DNA from: Jeotgalicoccus psychrophilus DSM 19085
GTDB taxonomy: Bacteria; Bacillota; Bacilli; Staphylococcales; Salinicoccaceae
Assembly: GCF_000425845.1 (NCBI RefSeq)
Contig: NZ_AUEF01000009.1
Location: 46,274-110,273 of the forward strand
Length of the DNA: 64,000 nt
Direction of reading: 5' to 3'
In this document: one piece after another, positions 53,214-61,920 of the stretch
Layout of the letters: each line of letters opens with the position of its first letter
Numbering within the stretch: position 1 is the stretch's first letter
Program-made: the position numbers and the translations under genes
The notes under the pieces: model-generated
What the model saw: only the letters and a program-made list of their open reading frames with translations
Told to the model about the DNA's origin: nothing
Database searches by the model: none

Positions 53214-54308
53214 TCAGTCTGCCTCCAGGTACAGCTTTAAACTGTGCAATATATTTTTAAATGTAATATCATCTTTATAATCTTTAAATGACTCATTATG
53301 TTCTACAGCAGCAATCAGCTGTTCTTTCGCTATTGTTTTATTTACCGGAACTTCTTTCCCTAATTCAAAATCCTCAATCCAGTCATCAATTTCCGAGAAG
53401 AAATCATCACCATGCAGATAGTAATCTGCAGACAGATTCTTCACGCTGATTAAAAACTCTTTTAAATAAAACATACTTTTTTCTTTAACATCAGATGTCT
53501 TCATTGCTGCAGTAAGATAAAAATTTAATGCTGTGTTTGGATGGAGTTTCTTTAAGTTAAATGCGTGGTCAATTGCTGTTCCTTTACTGATTACTGACTC
53601 AATATCATCCTCCATGCCAAAATACATCAGCATCGTTAAGTCACCCATCATAAAAATAACGCTCTCGTAAATTTCAATATGCAGCGCCGACTTCGCCTTT
53701 TCCGCTTCACCATTCATTAAATAGGACTGGGCCAGCACTGTTCTTACCGGCAGTTTTGGCAACGTCGATTCCTTCAGCAGTTCAATGACTTCCTTGTGGC
53801 TATTCTCTTTTATAAGTAATAACGCTTTGAAAAATATCATCTGTTCTTTTAGATGCAGTGAGTCGGAATTCGATAAAATCCGCTCTATCAGTTCGCCTAT
53901 ACAAGCAATTGTTTCTTCTTTATCCTCAGTCAGACTGAGGTGGTTAACCAGCAACCCGGCCAATGATGTTAAAAATGGATAACAGCTGTAATAACGCTTG
54001 GCATAATCTTTAACTTCTTTTAAAACAGCATCGTAATTTTCCGCGCTGAATTTCGCAGCCAAATCAGTATAGATTATTCTAATCTGCTGCTTTGTCAGCC
54101 AGGGAGAAAAACCGACCAGCTCATCGATTGAAATATCGAACAGTATCCCGAGCTCTCCTAGATAATTTACTTCCGGCAAAGCATTGCCCCGTTCCCATTT
54201 AGACACTGCAGACTTGGAAATATTTAAAAAATCTGCAAGGTCCTGCTGAGTATAACCGATACGTTTTCTATGCCTAAAAATATTTTCACTAATATTTAAC
54301 TTGTTCAT
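53214..54308 (-). CDS. XRE-family regulator with helical C-terminal domain
   Basis: The 364-aa protein has a Cro/CI helix-turn-helix at residues 4-65 (GYTQQDLADFLNISKSAVSK, WERGNALPEVNYL) and a C-terminal region of about 290 residues of repeated helices that look TPR-like. The start at 54308 has AGGG 8-9 bases upstream. It heads the operon with the YxlE-like protein and ABC exporter, and a palindrome overlaps its probable -35 box, so it may regulate itself and the exporter in response to a peptide or other ligand. Confidence 0.9.
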   Translation of the reverse strand: MNKLNISENIFRHRKRIGYTQQDLADFLNISKSAVSKWERGNALPEVNYLGELGILFDISIDELVGFSPWLTKQQIRIIYTDLAAKFSAENYDAVLKEVKDYAKRYYSCYPFLTSLAGLLVNHLSLTEDKEETIACIGELIERILSNSDSLHLKEQMIFFKALLLIKENSHKEVIELLKESTLPKLPVRTVLAQSYLMNGEAEKAKSALHIEIYESVIFMMGDLTMLMYFGMEDDIESVISKGTAIDHAFNLKKLHPNTALNFYLTAAMKTSDVKEKSMFYLKEFLISVKNLSADYYLHGDDFFSEIDDWIEDFELGKEVPVNKTIAKEQLIAAVEHNESFKDYKDDITFKNILHSLKLYLEAD

Positions 54309-54383
54309 TTTCATCACCCTGATTCCATTGTATAGTGCTACGTAAATATTATGTATTTCTTATTTATATACTATTATCGCCTA

Positions 54384-54402
54384 AGTCAACCAATGGTTGA
54401 CT
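54384..54402 (-). promoter_or_regulatory. Palindromic operator overlapping a -35 box upstream of the XRE gene
   Basis: AGTCAACCA-A-TGGTTGACT is a 9-1-9 perfect palindrome. On the minus strand its second arm contains TTGACT, followed after 17 bases by TAAATA (or 15 bases by TATAAA), so a bound regulator would cover the -35 element. Confidence 0.55.
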
Positions 54403-54418
54403 CATTTTCAATTAAAAG

Positions 54419-54444
54419 AGCAGAAATCCTTTCGAATTTCCGCT
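54419..54444 (-). terminator. Terminator of the second YxlE-like gene
   Basis: On the minus strand an 11-bp stem AGCGGAAATTC/GGATTTCTGCT (two wobbles) with GAAA loop, followed by CTTTTAATT. Confidence 0.8.
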
Positions 54445-54459
54445 TCATTACATTTTTAT

Positions 54460-54657
54460 TTATTTTCGCTCCAGCACAAAATACAGGACAGGTCCGACAA
54501 TATTAAAAACAACAACAATAATTACCCATGCTGCTCTGTTTAAATATTTAAAACGCCTCTGTTTGACAATCATTGTCAGGGCGGAGATCATTAAAAGCAG
54601 CTGGAATATTATTAACGGAATTAGAAATGGCAGCAGTTCCCTAACATTTATAATCAT
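54460..54657 (-). CDS. PLDc_N-type small membrane protein (YxlE-like), copy 2
   Basis: The 65-aa protein is a close paralogue of 53015-53212: LLPFLIPLIIFQLLLM against LLPFLIPLVILQSVLM and GPVLYFVLERK at the end. It has its own terminator and lies upstream of the XRE promoter, so it is expressed separately. It looks like a duplicated regulator or immunity-type protein. Confidence 0.88.
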   Translation of the reverse strand: MIINVRELLPFLIPLIIFQLLLMISALTMIVKQRRFKYLNRAAWVIIVVVFNIVGPVLYFVLERK

Positions 54658-54748
54658 GTTAATCCCCCATTACCGTTATTTAATTATGTAAAATACATTA
54701 TACATATTTATTACCCGTTATTGGAAATATCATACATAAAACAGCAAA

Positions 54749-54780
54749 AGGTACAGGAAGCCCTAAGGATTTCTGTACCT
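54749..54780 (-). terminator. Bidirectional terminator after the acyltransferase gene
   Basis: AGGTACAG/CTGTACCT arms with inner GAA/TTT pairs; TTTTG on the minus strand and CTTTTTTT on the plus strand. Confidence 0.75.
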
Positions 54781-54786
54781 CTTTTT

Positions 54787-55767
54787 TTATTTCTTCCACT
54801 TCAATTCAACGAGCGGCCGCGTCAGTGCCACCACTGGTCTGCTTGAGAGCAGAATAACTATTAATGCAGACAGCAGTACAAACCAGAATGTTTCATACCA
54901 ATGGTTATACCACAGTATTTCAAACTCTCTGAACGGCTGAATTATAAAACCGTGCAGCAGATAAACATATAAGGTCTTCTCGCCGATTTTCGTCAGCCAG
55001 CCGAAGTCTCCCGACGGTATCAATGCAATCATGCTGATAATTAAGAGTGCCGCCAGAATATAAATAATGAGACGCATCAACCCGCCGCTCATTTCCGCTT
55101 CCAGACGCTGATAAGCGACTGCCCCGGACAGCCAGTCCGTATCGAGCGTGACATCCACGTTGATAAAGAGATAAATAAATGCAAACAGCGCTATCATAAA
55201 AATAATTCCTGCGATACTCAGGCCTTTGGTTTTTATCAGCTGAACGTGCTCTTTCGTCATAAAGTAGCCCGCTAAAAAGAACGGGAAGAACACTAATGTC
55301 CGCGAAAGACTGAGGCCGTACGCTGACAGATCGACGTAGCCTACTGCAATACCGATAAAGACCGCAAGAAGAATACTTGCCACTGCCGGCATTCTTTTAA
55401 ATAAGACGAGCAGAATGTGCCAGCAGAACAGGCTGATTAAAAACCACATCGCCCATTGCGGGTGCAGTATGCCTTTGTACCATTCCTCGCGCCCGAGCAG
55501 AAAATATAATAACGTGTACAGTCCCTGAAACATTAAATAAGGAAGCAGCAGTTTTTTTGCGAGATTTAAAATGTATTTCGGTTTGCCGATTCCCTTGGCG
55601 AAGAAGCCTGCCAGCATGATGAACATCGGCATATGGAAAATATATATAAATGCATAAATCGAGTTGATCAGCTGTGAATCTGTCGCAAACGGCTGAATCA
55701 TATGACCAAACACTACGAGAAAAATTAAAATTAATCTCGCATTATCAAAAAACGGCATGCGGTTCAT
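54787..55767 (-). CDS. Membrane acyltransferase (acyltransferase family 3)
   Basis: The 326-aa protein has about ten membrane segments and the family-3 features: FDNARLILIFLVVFGHMIQP with the conserved His, HMPMFIMLAGFFAKG and YVYLLHGFIIQP. Such enzymes O-acetylate surface sugars or peptidoglycan across the membrane. No extracellular SGNH domain is fused, unlike OatA. Standalone gene with its own terminator. Confidence 0.9.
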   Translation of the reverse strand: MNRMPFFDNARLILIFLVVFGHMIQPFATDSQLINSIYAFIYIFHMPMFIMLAGFFAKGIGKPKYILNLAKKLLLPYLMFQGLYTLLYFLLGREEWYKGILHPQWAMWFLISLFCWHILLVLFKRMPAVASILLAVFIGIAVGYVDLSAYGLSLSRTLVFFPFFLAGYFMTKEHVQLIKTKGLSIAGIIFMIALFAFIYLFINVDVTLDTDWLSGAVAYQRLEAEMSGGLMRLIIYILAALLIISMIALIPSGDFGWLTKIGEKTLYVYLLHGFIIQPFREFEILWYNHWYETFWFVLLSALIVILLSSRPVVALTRPLVELKWKK

Positions 55768-55873
55768 GATTAGCTTCCTTTCACTTTTTTTACTTTCTTC
55801 ATTGCGTAATATGTTATAAAATATTTTATCAGAATGAAAGTAATAACTTGTTTTTCCAGTCAGTCGAATAAAA

Positions 55874-55900
55874 AAAGAACCTCAAATTATGAGATTCTTT
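55874..55900 (-). terminator. Terminator of the YczE-like gene
   Basis: An 11-bp stem AAAGAATCTCA/TGAGGTTCTTT on the minus strand with one mismatch, loop TAATT, followed by TTTTATTCG. Confidence 0.85.
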
Positions 55901-55908
55901 AACATATA

Positions 55909-56679
55909 CTATGGTGCTGCCGGTTTTTCACCAGCTTCAAGTGTTTCTTCTATATCTGTGTCTGCCGTCGGTTTTGCGGTTTCAATAACCTCTTCCGCAA
56001 GTGCTTTTCTTTGCCCTGACCAGTGAATTAAATGATGCTGATATTTCTTCATCATAAAGCCGGTAATTTTGCCGATAAAGTACGCAGCAATCAATGTACC
56101 GACACCAATCGATCCTAAAGACTGGATGAAAACAATACATATTAAACCTGCTGCAAGAACGTTTAGTAAGTCACTGGTGATTTTAGCTTTGCTGAACTGC
56201 ATATTGAATTTCTCACTGATAACATGTGTGAGCTCATCGTAAGGCATCAGCGGGAATTTCGCGCTGAAATAACCAAGCAGTCCAAGAGAGACTACAAATA
56301 AACTTGTAACTAAAAATACTCCGCGCATTACCCATGTTTCAGGAGCCGGAAACACTTGTAAAAGTGCTAACGTAATATCCATCATAAAACCGAATAAGAA
56401 CGCAATTAAGAGCTGCACGCTCGCTTCTCTTACATTAAATTTTTTGCTTAAAATTATTTGAATGATAATAAATAAAACGTTCGCGGCTACCGTCATAATT
56501 CCGATAGAAATTCCTGTGGAAAGTGTAAATGCATAAGCTAGTGAAGATACGGGCGAAACGCCCAGATTAGCCTGAATAGAAAAACTGACACCCAGAGAAA
56601 GAAAAAACAAACCAAAAATGTATAAACATAAACGTTTAGCAGTGATATTTATGTGGTCTATGAGTATCCTTCCCTTCAA
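55909..56679 (-). CDS. YczE/YitT-type membrane protein
   Basis: The protein of about 256 aa has five membrane segments and the YczE-like SFSIQANLGVSPVSSLAYAF and PLMPYDELTHVI. A hydrophilic tail of about 35 residues (EEVIETAKPTADTDIEETLE) follows the last segment. The start is uncertain: the frame opens with TTG at 56679 and no ATG lies before the first membrane segment with a clear ribosome site. B. subtilis YczE is needed for surfactin/lipopeptide synthesis, but most members are uncharacterised. Confidence 0.8.
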   Translation of the reverse strand: MKGRILIDHINITAKRLCLYIFGLFFLSLGVSFSIQANLGVSPVSSLAYAFTLSTGISIGIMTVAANVLFIIIQIILSKKFNVREASVQLLIAFLFGFMMDITLALLQVFPAPETWVMRGVFLVTSLFVVSLGLLGYFSAKFPLMPYDELTHVISEKFNMQFSKAKITSDLLNVLAAGLICIVFIQSLGSIGVGTLIAAYFIGKITGFMMKKYQHHLIHWSGQRKALAEEVIETAKPTADTDIEETLEAGEKPAAP

Positions 56680-56748
56680 AAATTCTCTATTTTTAATTAT
56701 ACGCCTCTTGCCAATATATTTGTTGAACAGTGCTTTTCATATAAAAAA

Positions 56749-56774
56749 CGGAACCTCGACTGAGTGAGATTCCG
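56749..56774 (-). terminator. Terminator of the GntR-ABC operon
   Basis: CGGAATCTC/GAGGTTCCG stem on the minus strand with one mismatch and an 8-base loop, followed by TTTTTTATAT. Confidence 0.85.
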
Positions 56775-56784
56775 CTTATAGACG

Positions 56785-57453
56785 TTAGCCGAATTTTATC
56801 GGTATATTTTTAATGACTCTGTAGCTAATCCAGCTGTACAGGAAGATTAGAGCAATCAGCAAGGCGAAACCGATATAGACAGTCATGCTGCCTAAGGAGC
56901 CGAAGAAATTCAGCAGCTGTTCGTTAAATATCAGAATTACCAAGGCCACAATTCCAGATAGTATTGACAGCATACCTGCCCAGAATCCTCTGTAAAATGC
57001 AGCGGCAATCAATACGCCGAGGGCCCAGAACAGCAGCCCGCTGATGAAGTGGAAGATCAGGTATTCAAATTCTGTTAAAAACCTGAGATCTTCGACAAGA
57101 AGATAATCTCCCGCAAACGGTGTGAATGATAGGACGAATGTGATAATTCCAACTACTGCTGTGACAAACACCGCCGTAATCAGTCCTGTAATCATCAGCG
57201 ATTTATAAAAAGTCTTTCTCGATATCCCCATATTTAAGGCCCATTCTGTAAACATCAATACTGAAAGAATTGCCAGCACAAACAGATATGTCCGGTTAGC
57301 CGTCATCCCGAAACCGAAAAATGATGAAAGTCCTTCGCTCGTAAAGATATTCGAGATGATATATACAATCAGCAGAATCCCAATATACCAAAATGACCAT
57401 ACCGGAAATATACTTATAAATATTTTCGTTGTCTCTTTTAATTTAGTTGTCAT
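56785..57453 (-). CDS. ABC transporter membrane subunit
   Basis: The 222-aa protein has six hydrophobic segments and no recognised signature beyond NMGISRKTFYKSLMITG, typical of YtrC/D- or BcrB-like exporter subunits. It starts 4 bases after the ATPase stop with GGAGTGAG. It forms the membrane part of a GntR-controlled exporter. Confidence 0.85.
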   Translation of the reverse strand: MTTKLKETTKIFISIFPVWSFWYIGILLIVYIISNIFTSEGLSSFFGFGMTANRTYLFVLAILSVLMFTEWALNMGISRKTFYKSLMITGLITAVFVTAVVGIITFVLSFTPFAGDYLLVEDLRFLTEFEYLIFHFISGLLFWALGVLIAAAFYRGFWAGMLSILSGIVALVILIFNEQLLNFFGSLGSMTVYIGFALLIALIFLYSWISYRVIKNIPIKFG

Positions 57454-57457
57454 CGTC

Positions 57458-58336
57458 TCACTCCTTATCTTTCTTTTTATCCGTCAGGCTGATAAACATC
57501 TCTTGCAATTTCAAGGGAGAGATATCCAAATGCTCATCTTCTGCGATTTCCAATTCTTCCGGTGTCAGTGTTCCGAGCACAGTATCAATCTGCAGTGCGC
57601 CGAGGAATTTCACGTTAATCACTTGTTTATTTTCCGTGAATTCTCTTACTCGTTCTGCTTTCCCGGCAACAGTATAGCCTTTCTCCAGCAGTTCATGTGT
57701 CGGTTCCTGCAGCAGAACCTTTCCCTTATGAATCATAATAATTTCATCGAATAAGTGCTCCATCTCTGAAATGATATGCGTCGACAGAATAATAATACGT
57801 CCCTCCCGGTTTGCCGCTTCAAGTACTTCGCTGTAGAATAATTCACGTGTCGGTGCATCCATACCGTTCGTCACCTCATCAAAGATCGTTACTTTTGCTA
57901 GCGATGCAAGTCCAAGCGTAGCTGTAACTGCCGCTTGCTGTCCCTGAGATAATGCGCTGTACGCTTTGTCTGTATCAATATCGAATTTTTCAAGCAGCCG
58001 GTAAGCGTACTCTTTATCGAAATCGCTGCGGAAAATGGAGCCGGATTCGATATATTCCGTAATTTTATCGTTGTCGGCACCGGTTTCTTTCGGGTTATAC
58101 AGGAAATTAATGTGCTGCATTACTTCATCATTCTCGTAAACTTTCTTGCCGTCCAATGTGATACTGCCATTCGTTACTTTTCTGTAAGAAGCTATCAGCG
58201 ACAGCAATGAAGTCTTCCCTGCACCGTTCCTTCCAAGCAGCCCGTAAACTTTACCAGGAATCAGTTCTAAGTTTATATCCGTTAGTATCGTCTCTTTTTT
58301 AATTGTTAAAGCTGTGTTTTCTATTTTTAATGTCAT
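57458..58336 (-). CDS. ABC transporter ATP-binding protein (YtrB-like)
   Basis: The 292-aa ATPase has Walker A GRNGAGKTS, signature ALSQGQQAAVTATLGLAS and Walker B VTIFDEVTNGMDAP. The Walker B reads DEVTNGMD rather than DEPTxGLD, and the signature is LSQGQ, both usual in this subgroup. It overlaps the gntR stop by 4 bases. It pairs with the downstream membrane subunit. Confidence 0.9.
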   Translation of the reverse strand: MTLKIENTALTIKKETILTDINLELIPGKVYGLLGRNGAGKTSLLSLIASYRKVTNGSITLDGKKVYENDEVMQHINFLYNPKETGADNDKITEYIESGSIFRSDFDKEYAYRLLEKFDIDTDKAYSALSQGQQAAVTATLGLASLAKVTIFDEVTNGMDAPTRELFYSEVLEAANREGRIIILSTHIISEMEHLFDEIIMIHKGKVLLQEPTHELLEKGYTVAGKAERVREFTENKQVINVKFLGALQIDTVLGTLTPEELEIAEDEHLDISPLKLQEMFISLTDKKKDKE

Positions 58337-58707
58337 TTTTTGTCCCTCCTGTTTACATCGATCATTGTTTGTATATCCTCTTCCGTTAAATCAAGCTTTT
58401 TCGCCTCTTCAAGCATCGGTTTTAAATATTCTTCTACGAATCCATCACGTCTTGCTTCCAGCAGTTTGTCCCGTGCACCTTCTGCTACGAACATACCTAC
58501 ACCTCTTTTTTTGTATAATACGCCGTTTTCCACAAGTTCAGTGACACCTTTTGAAACAGTTATATGATTCACTTTGAAAAACGTAACAATCTCATTGGTC
58601 GACGGTACTTTATCGTCTTCAACGAGCGTTTCGTCAATAATCTGATCAGCCAGCCAGTCTCTAATCTGTTCATAAATCGGCTTCTTTTCATTCAGCAGGT
58701 TAGACAC
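58333..58707 (-). CDS. GntR-family regulator (YtrA subfamily)
   Basis: The 124-aa protein has an N-terminal GntR winged helix (KPIYEQIRDWLADQIIDETL, DDKVPSTNEIV, FFKVNHITVSKGVTELVENG) and only a short C-terminal helical part, the YtrA layout. GTG start with GGAGGG 8 bases upstream. YtrA repressors control cell-envelope ABC operons and are released by ligands such as peptide antibiotics. A symmetric site lies 58 bases upstream. Confidence 0.92.
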   Translation of the reverse strand: MSNLLNEKKPIYEQIRDWLADQIIDETLVEDDKVPSTNEIVTFFKVNHITVSKGVTELVENGVLYKKRGVGMFVAEGARDKLLEARRDGFVEEYLKPMLEEAKKLDLTEEDIQTMIDVNRRDKK

Positions 58708-58764
58708 ATCGCAGCCCTCCTTCTATTTCTGTATTCTATTTTATATTTCATTTTTAGTAATCTG

Positions 58765-58786
58765 GTTATATATCTATGTATATAAC
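58765..58786. promoter_or_regulatory. Candidate GntR operator
   Basis: GTTATATA-6 bp-TATATAAC, a perfect inverted repeat, with a third TATATAAC half-site directly next to it (58787-58794). It lies in the promoter region of gntR. Confidence 0.55.
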
Positions 58787-58866
58787 TATATAACCCTTAG
58801 CGTAATTTGTAAACATTTTGTTTGAAATATTTTATCGAAGCCGGTATTTACGGCGATAAAGAATTC

Positions 58867-59267
58867 GGATTCCTATGAAACCTCTTGATAGATTTTCTAA
58901 ACTCTGCGGATTCCTATGAAACCTCTTCATCGATCTTCCAAACCCCACGGATTCCTATGAAACTTCTTCATAGATTTTCTAAACTCTACGGATTCCTATG
59001 CAATCTCTTCATCGATCTTCCAAACCCCACGGATTCCTATGAAACCTCTTCATCGATCTTCCAAACCCCACGGATTCCTATGAAACCTCTTCATCGATCT
59101 TCCAAACCCTACGGATTCCTATGAAACTTCTTCATCGATTTTCTAAACTTTACGGATTCCTATGAAACTTCTTCATCGATTTTCTAAACTTTACGGATTC
59201 CTATGAAATCTCTTCATAGATTTTCTAAACTTTACGGATTCCTATGAAATCTCTTCATAGATTTTCC
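58867..59267. repeat. Tandem array B, 41-bp period, nine full copies plus one partial
   Basis: Units begin with GGATTCCTATG at 58867, 58908, 58949, 58990, 59031, 59072, 59113, 59154, 59195 and 59236, each exactly 41 bp apart. Copies differ at a few sites (CATCGATCTTCCAAACCCCAC versus CATAGATTTTCTAAACTTTAC types). 41 is not a multiple of 3, so this is not coding. It fills most of the 623-bp gap between gntR and the DUF423 gene. Confidence 0.95.
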
Positions 59268-59293
59268 GATCACAGACTTCACTCCAAACAAAA

Positions 59294-59318
59294 AAGCCGG
59301 GACAATTTGTCCCGGCTT
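59294..59318 (-). terminator. Terminator of the DUF423 gene
   Basis: A perfect stem AAGCCGGGACAA/TTGTCCCGGCTT around a single central base, followed by TTTTTGTTTGG on the minus strand. Confidence 0.9.
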
Positions 59319-59330
59319 CACGAATAAATA

Positions 59331-59696
59331 CTATAATTTTGCGATTCCGATAATAACAAGTGCCCAGCTGATCAGGAACATTACTCCGCCAATCGGTGTT
59401 ACTGCACCGAGAATTGAGATGCCTGAGAATGCCAGCACCATAAGTGATCCCGTAAAGAAGACAATCCCTGCTGTCATGAACCATCCGGCTGCAACTAGGA
59501 ACTGTGCGCCTGTGACCTGAATTAAAATGCCAATCGCGATGAGTCCAAGTGCATGATAAAACTGATACTTCACTGCAGTTTCCCAAACACCAAGGTAGTG
59601 TTCACTCAGTTTGCCTTCCAGTAAATGCGCACCGAATGCGCCGCATGCGACTGCGATAAATGCATTGACTGCGCCTAATATAATAAATAATTTCAT
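59331..59696 (-). CDS. DUF423-family membrane protein (YwdK-like)
   Basis: The 121-aa protein has four membrane segments with GAVNAFIAVACGAFGAHLLEG at the N-terminus and YQFYHALGLIAIG, the conserved DUF423 words. The function is unknown. YwdK lies near ung in B. subtilis, as here. Confidence 0.9.
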   Translation of the reverse strand: MKLFIILGAVNAFIAVACGAFGAHLLEGKLSEHYLGVWETAVKYQFYHALGLIAIGILIQVTGAQFLVAAGWFMTAGIVFFTGSLMVLAFSGISILGAVTPIGGVMFLISWALVIIGIAKL

Positions 59697-59715
59697 GTGA
59701 TTAATTTACCCCGCT

Positions 59716-59982
59716 TTACTCTCTGTTTTTAATAAAAATAAGATACAGCGAACTTGAATACAGTATAAGACTGAAAATAAACAACCATCCGCCGAACTTT
59801 AAGATTTGCACTTCGGGCACATACAAAAGCCCTGCAATAATTAGCGCCAGTGAAGTATACCTCATATATTTCAACGCTTTATTCCACGTTTTTATATGCT
59901 CTTCCCGCAGTTTTTTTCTATAAATGCCGAACACAAAAGAAAGAACGAAAAACACTGTACCAACGATGATGAATAATAACAT
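59716..59982 (-). CDS. Small membrane protein of unknown function
   Basis: The 88-aa protein has three hydrophobic segments and ends in a short basic tail. I do not recognise a family. It lies between DUF423 and a YwdI-like gene in the ung operon, in a position like ywdJ of Bacillus. Confidence 0.7.
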   Translation of the reverse strand: MLLFIIVGTVFFVLSFVFGIYRKKLREEHIKTWNKALKYMRYTSLALIIAGLLYVPEVQILKFGGWLFIFSLILYSSSLYLIFIKNRE

Positions 59983-60000
59983 TAGGTGAGACGACCTCCA

Positions 60001-60246
60001 TTAAAAATCAAAAATATCTTTGCCGTTACCGCCATCATCCTCGTCTGCCGCAGTTTTTGCAATAGGCGTACGGTGTATTGTCACATTTCCTTCTAATTTA
60101 GCCGCCTCAGGCACCGAGTCTTCATTCTGTGAATCTGACAGCAGCTCAAGCAGCCTCTGCATCGCATATGCATGCTTTTCCACATCGATGCCCGCTTCTA
60201 TAAAGCTCAGTTCGTTTTTTAATTCCGCAGCAATCCGCTTATTCAT
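60001..60246 (-). CDS. DUF5327 (YwdI-like) protein
   Basis: The 81-aa protein has an N-terminal helix with [20 protein letters not shown] and a disordered acidic/glycine-rich end ([15 protein letters not shown]). The size, pattern and position directly after ung match YwdI of Bacillus. It overlaps the ung stop by 8 bases. Confidence 0.75.
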   Translation of the reverse strand: MNKRIAAELKNELSFIEAGIDVEKHAYAMQRLLELLSDSQNEDSVPEAAKLEGNVTIHRTPIAKTAADEDDGGNGKDIFDF

Positions 60247-60904
60247 GCTGTTCGCTCCAATCTATCGCTCCGCGTCCGACCGATTCCAAATAGTCATTTG
60301 TCTGGCTGAACGGTTTTGATCCAAAAAAGCCTCTGTAAGATGATAAAGGACTCGGATGCACCGACGTAATAATTTTATGTTTATCTGTATCGATTAATTT
60401 AATTTTCTGCTGTGCCGGTTTTCCCCACAGGATAAACACCACATGCTCGTGATTCTCTGAAATCGTACGGATAATATCATCCGTAAACTGCTCCCAGCCA
60501 AGTCCGCGGTGCGAGTTTGCATCGCCTGCATCAACTGTCAGCACTGTGTTTAATAATAAGACGCCTTCACGCGCCCAGTCCGATAAATTGCCCGTCGTTC
60601 TGACAACGCCGAGGTCACTTTCAAGTTCCTTATATATATTTCTTAGTGACGGCGGAATTTTAATCCCTTCATTCACTGAAAATGCGAGCCCGTGTGACTG
60701 GCCTTTCCCGTGATACGGATCCTGTCCTAAAATAACAACTTTAATACCGTTAAACGGCGTTAATTCAAATGCAGTATAGACCTGTTCCTCAGGCGGATAC
60801 ACTTCACCGCTTCTGTAACGTTCATTTAACGTCTGTCTCATCGTTGTAAAATTGTGATTATTTGTAATGTCCCGGAAGATTTCTTCCCAGTTTAAATGAG
60901 CCAT
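60239..60904 (-). CDS. ung: Uracil-DNA glycosylase
   Basis: The 221-aa protein has all family 1 motifs: [20 protein letters not shown] with the catalytic Asp and His, the uracil pocket and loop LLLNTVLTV, and the DNA-intercalation [16 protein letters not shown] at 60904 is chosen; GGAGG lies 11 bases upstream, and the earlier ATG at 60922 has no ribosome site. It removes uracil from DNA. Confidence 0.96.
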   Translation of the reverse strand: MAHLNWEEIFRDITNNHNFTTMRQTLNERYRSGEVYPPEEQVYTAFELTPFNGIKVVILGQDPYHGKGQSHGLAFSVNEGIKIPPSLRNIYKELESDLGVVRTTGNLSDWAREGVLLLNTVLTVDAGDANSHRGLGWEQFTDDIIRTISENHEHVVFILWGKPAQQKIKLIDTDKHKIITSVHPSPLSSYRGFFGSKPFSQTNDYLESVGRGAIDWSEQHE

Positions 60905-61024
60905 TTTTTCAAGCACCTCCATACTGAAATTTCATTATATCATCGTTGTAAGCAATGCTCTAGAATTACACGGCTGATTATAGTAAAATGACAATATCTA
61001 TCAGTAGAATTAGGGGGCAATATT

Positions 61025-61858
61025 ATGACACTTGCAAGAACATTAACTATAGCCGGTACAGATGTGAGCGGAGGCGCTGGAATCGCAGCAGATTTAAAGG
61101 CTTTCCAGGAGCACGAAACATACGGCTTCAGTGTATTAACAACTGTAGTATCAATGGAACCGTCAACTTGGTCTCACCGCGTGAGCCCGATTCCAATAGA
61201 AGATGTTAAAAACCAGATTGAAACAGCACTAACTTTAAATCCCGATGTGATTAAAACGGGAATGCTGCCTTCAGAAGAAGTTGTAGAACTTTCGAAGGAC
61301 GCGTTTTTAAACTCAAATGCGAAACATTTCGTCGTTGACCCGGTCATGGTCTGTAAAGGTGACGATGAAGTTTTAAACCCGGGACTTGTTGAATCAATGA
61401 TTGAAAATCTGATTCCTCATGCGACTGTTGTTACGCCGAACTTAGTTGAAGCAGGACACCTTGCCGGTATTAAAACACCGCGCACTCTTGATGAAATTAA
61501 AGAAGCAGCTAAATTAATACACGCTAAAGGTGCAAACTACGTTGTCGTTAAAGGCGGCACGGGCATCGAAGGCGATTCGGCTATCGACGTTTTTTACGAT
61601 GGCAGTGAACTTCATCTTCTTGAATCTAAGAAATTTGATACTGCATTTAACCACGGTGCAGGATGTACATTCGCTGCGTCAATCGCAGCTAACCTCGCAA
61701 ATGGCAAAGAGCCGCTTGAGGCTGTTCAGCTTGCGAAAGCTTTCGTTACCAGCGCAATTAAAAATGGCTGGCAGATGAACGAGCATGTTGGAGTTGTCAG
61801 ACATGGTGCGTATAATTCAGTCGAAAAAATCGAAGTTGTTGATAAAGTATTGAACTAA
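61025..61858 (+). CDS. pdxK: Pyridoxine / hydroxymethylpyrimidine kinase (PdxK/ThiD type)
   Basis: The 277-aa protein is a ribokinase-fold kinase: LTIAGTDVSGGAGIAADLKA, VDPVMVCKGDDEVLNPG and the anion-hole loop NHGAGCTFAA with the Cys typical of the staphylococcal and Bacillus PdxK/ThiD2 enzyme. It phosphorylates pyridoxine/pyridoxal and possibly hydroxymethylpyrimidine. It has a terminator stem that begins in the stop codon. Confidence 0.92.
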   Translation: MTLARTLTIAGTDVSGGAGIAADLKAFQEHETYGFSVLTTVVSMEPSTWSHRVSPIPIEDVKNQIETALTLNPDVIKTGMLPSEEVVELSKDAFLNSNAKHFVVDPVMVCKGDDEVLNPGLVESMIENLIPHATVVTPNLVEAGHLAGIKTPRTLDEIKEAAKLIHAKGANYVVVKGGTGIEGDSAIDVFYDGSELHLLESKKFDTAFNHGAGCTFAASIAANLANGKEPLEAVQLAKAFVTSAIKNGWQMNEHVGVVRHGAYNSVEKIEVVDKVLN

Positions 61859-61880
61859 GAGATAGCTTGCTATCTCTTTT
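61857..61880 (+). terminator. Terminator of pdxK
   Basis: AAGAGATAGC/GCTATCTCTT with a two-base TT gap, followed by TT; short T-run. Confidence 0.65.
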
Positions 61881-61920
61881 AATGTGTGACCGATATTATG
61901 ATTATAGGAGTTTTCTATTC

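Noticed and set aside
58885..59124. A plus-strand 79-codon open frame inside the 59-kb repeat array
   Set aside because: It is a by-product of the 41-bp repeat; the frame shifts from unit to unit because 41 is not a multiple of 3, and there is no ribosome site.
58867..59267. CRISPR array
   Set aside because: The full 41-bp unit repeats head to tail with no unique spacers, and no cas genes are present.
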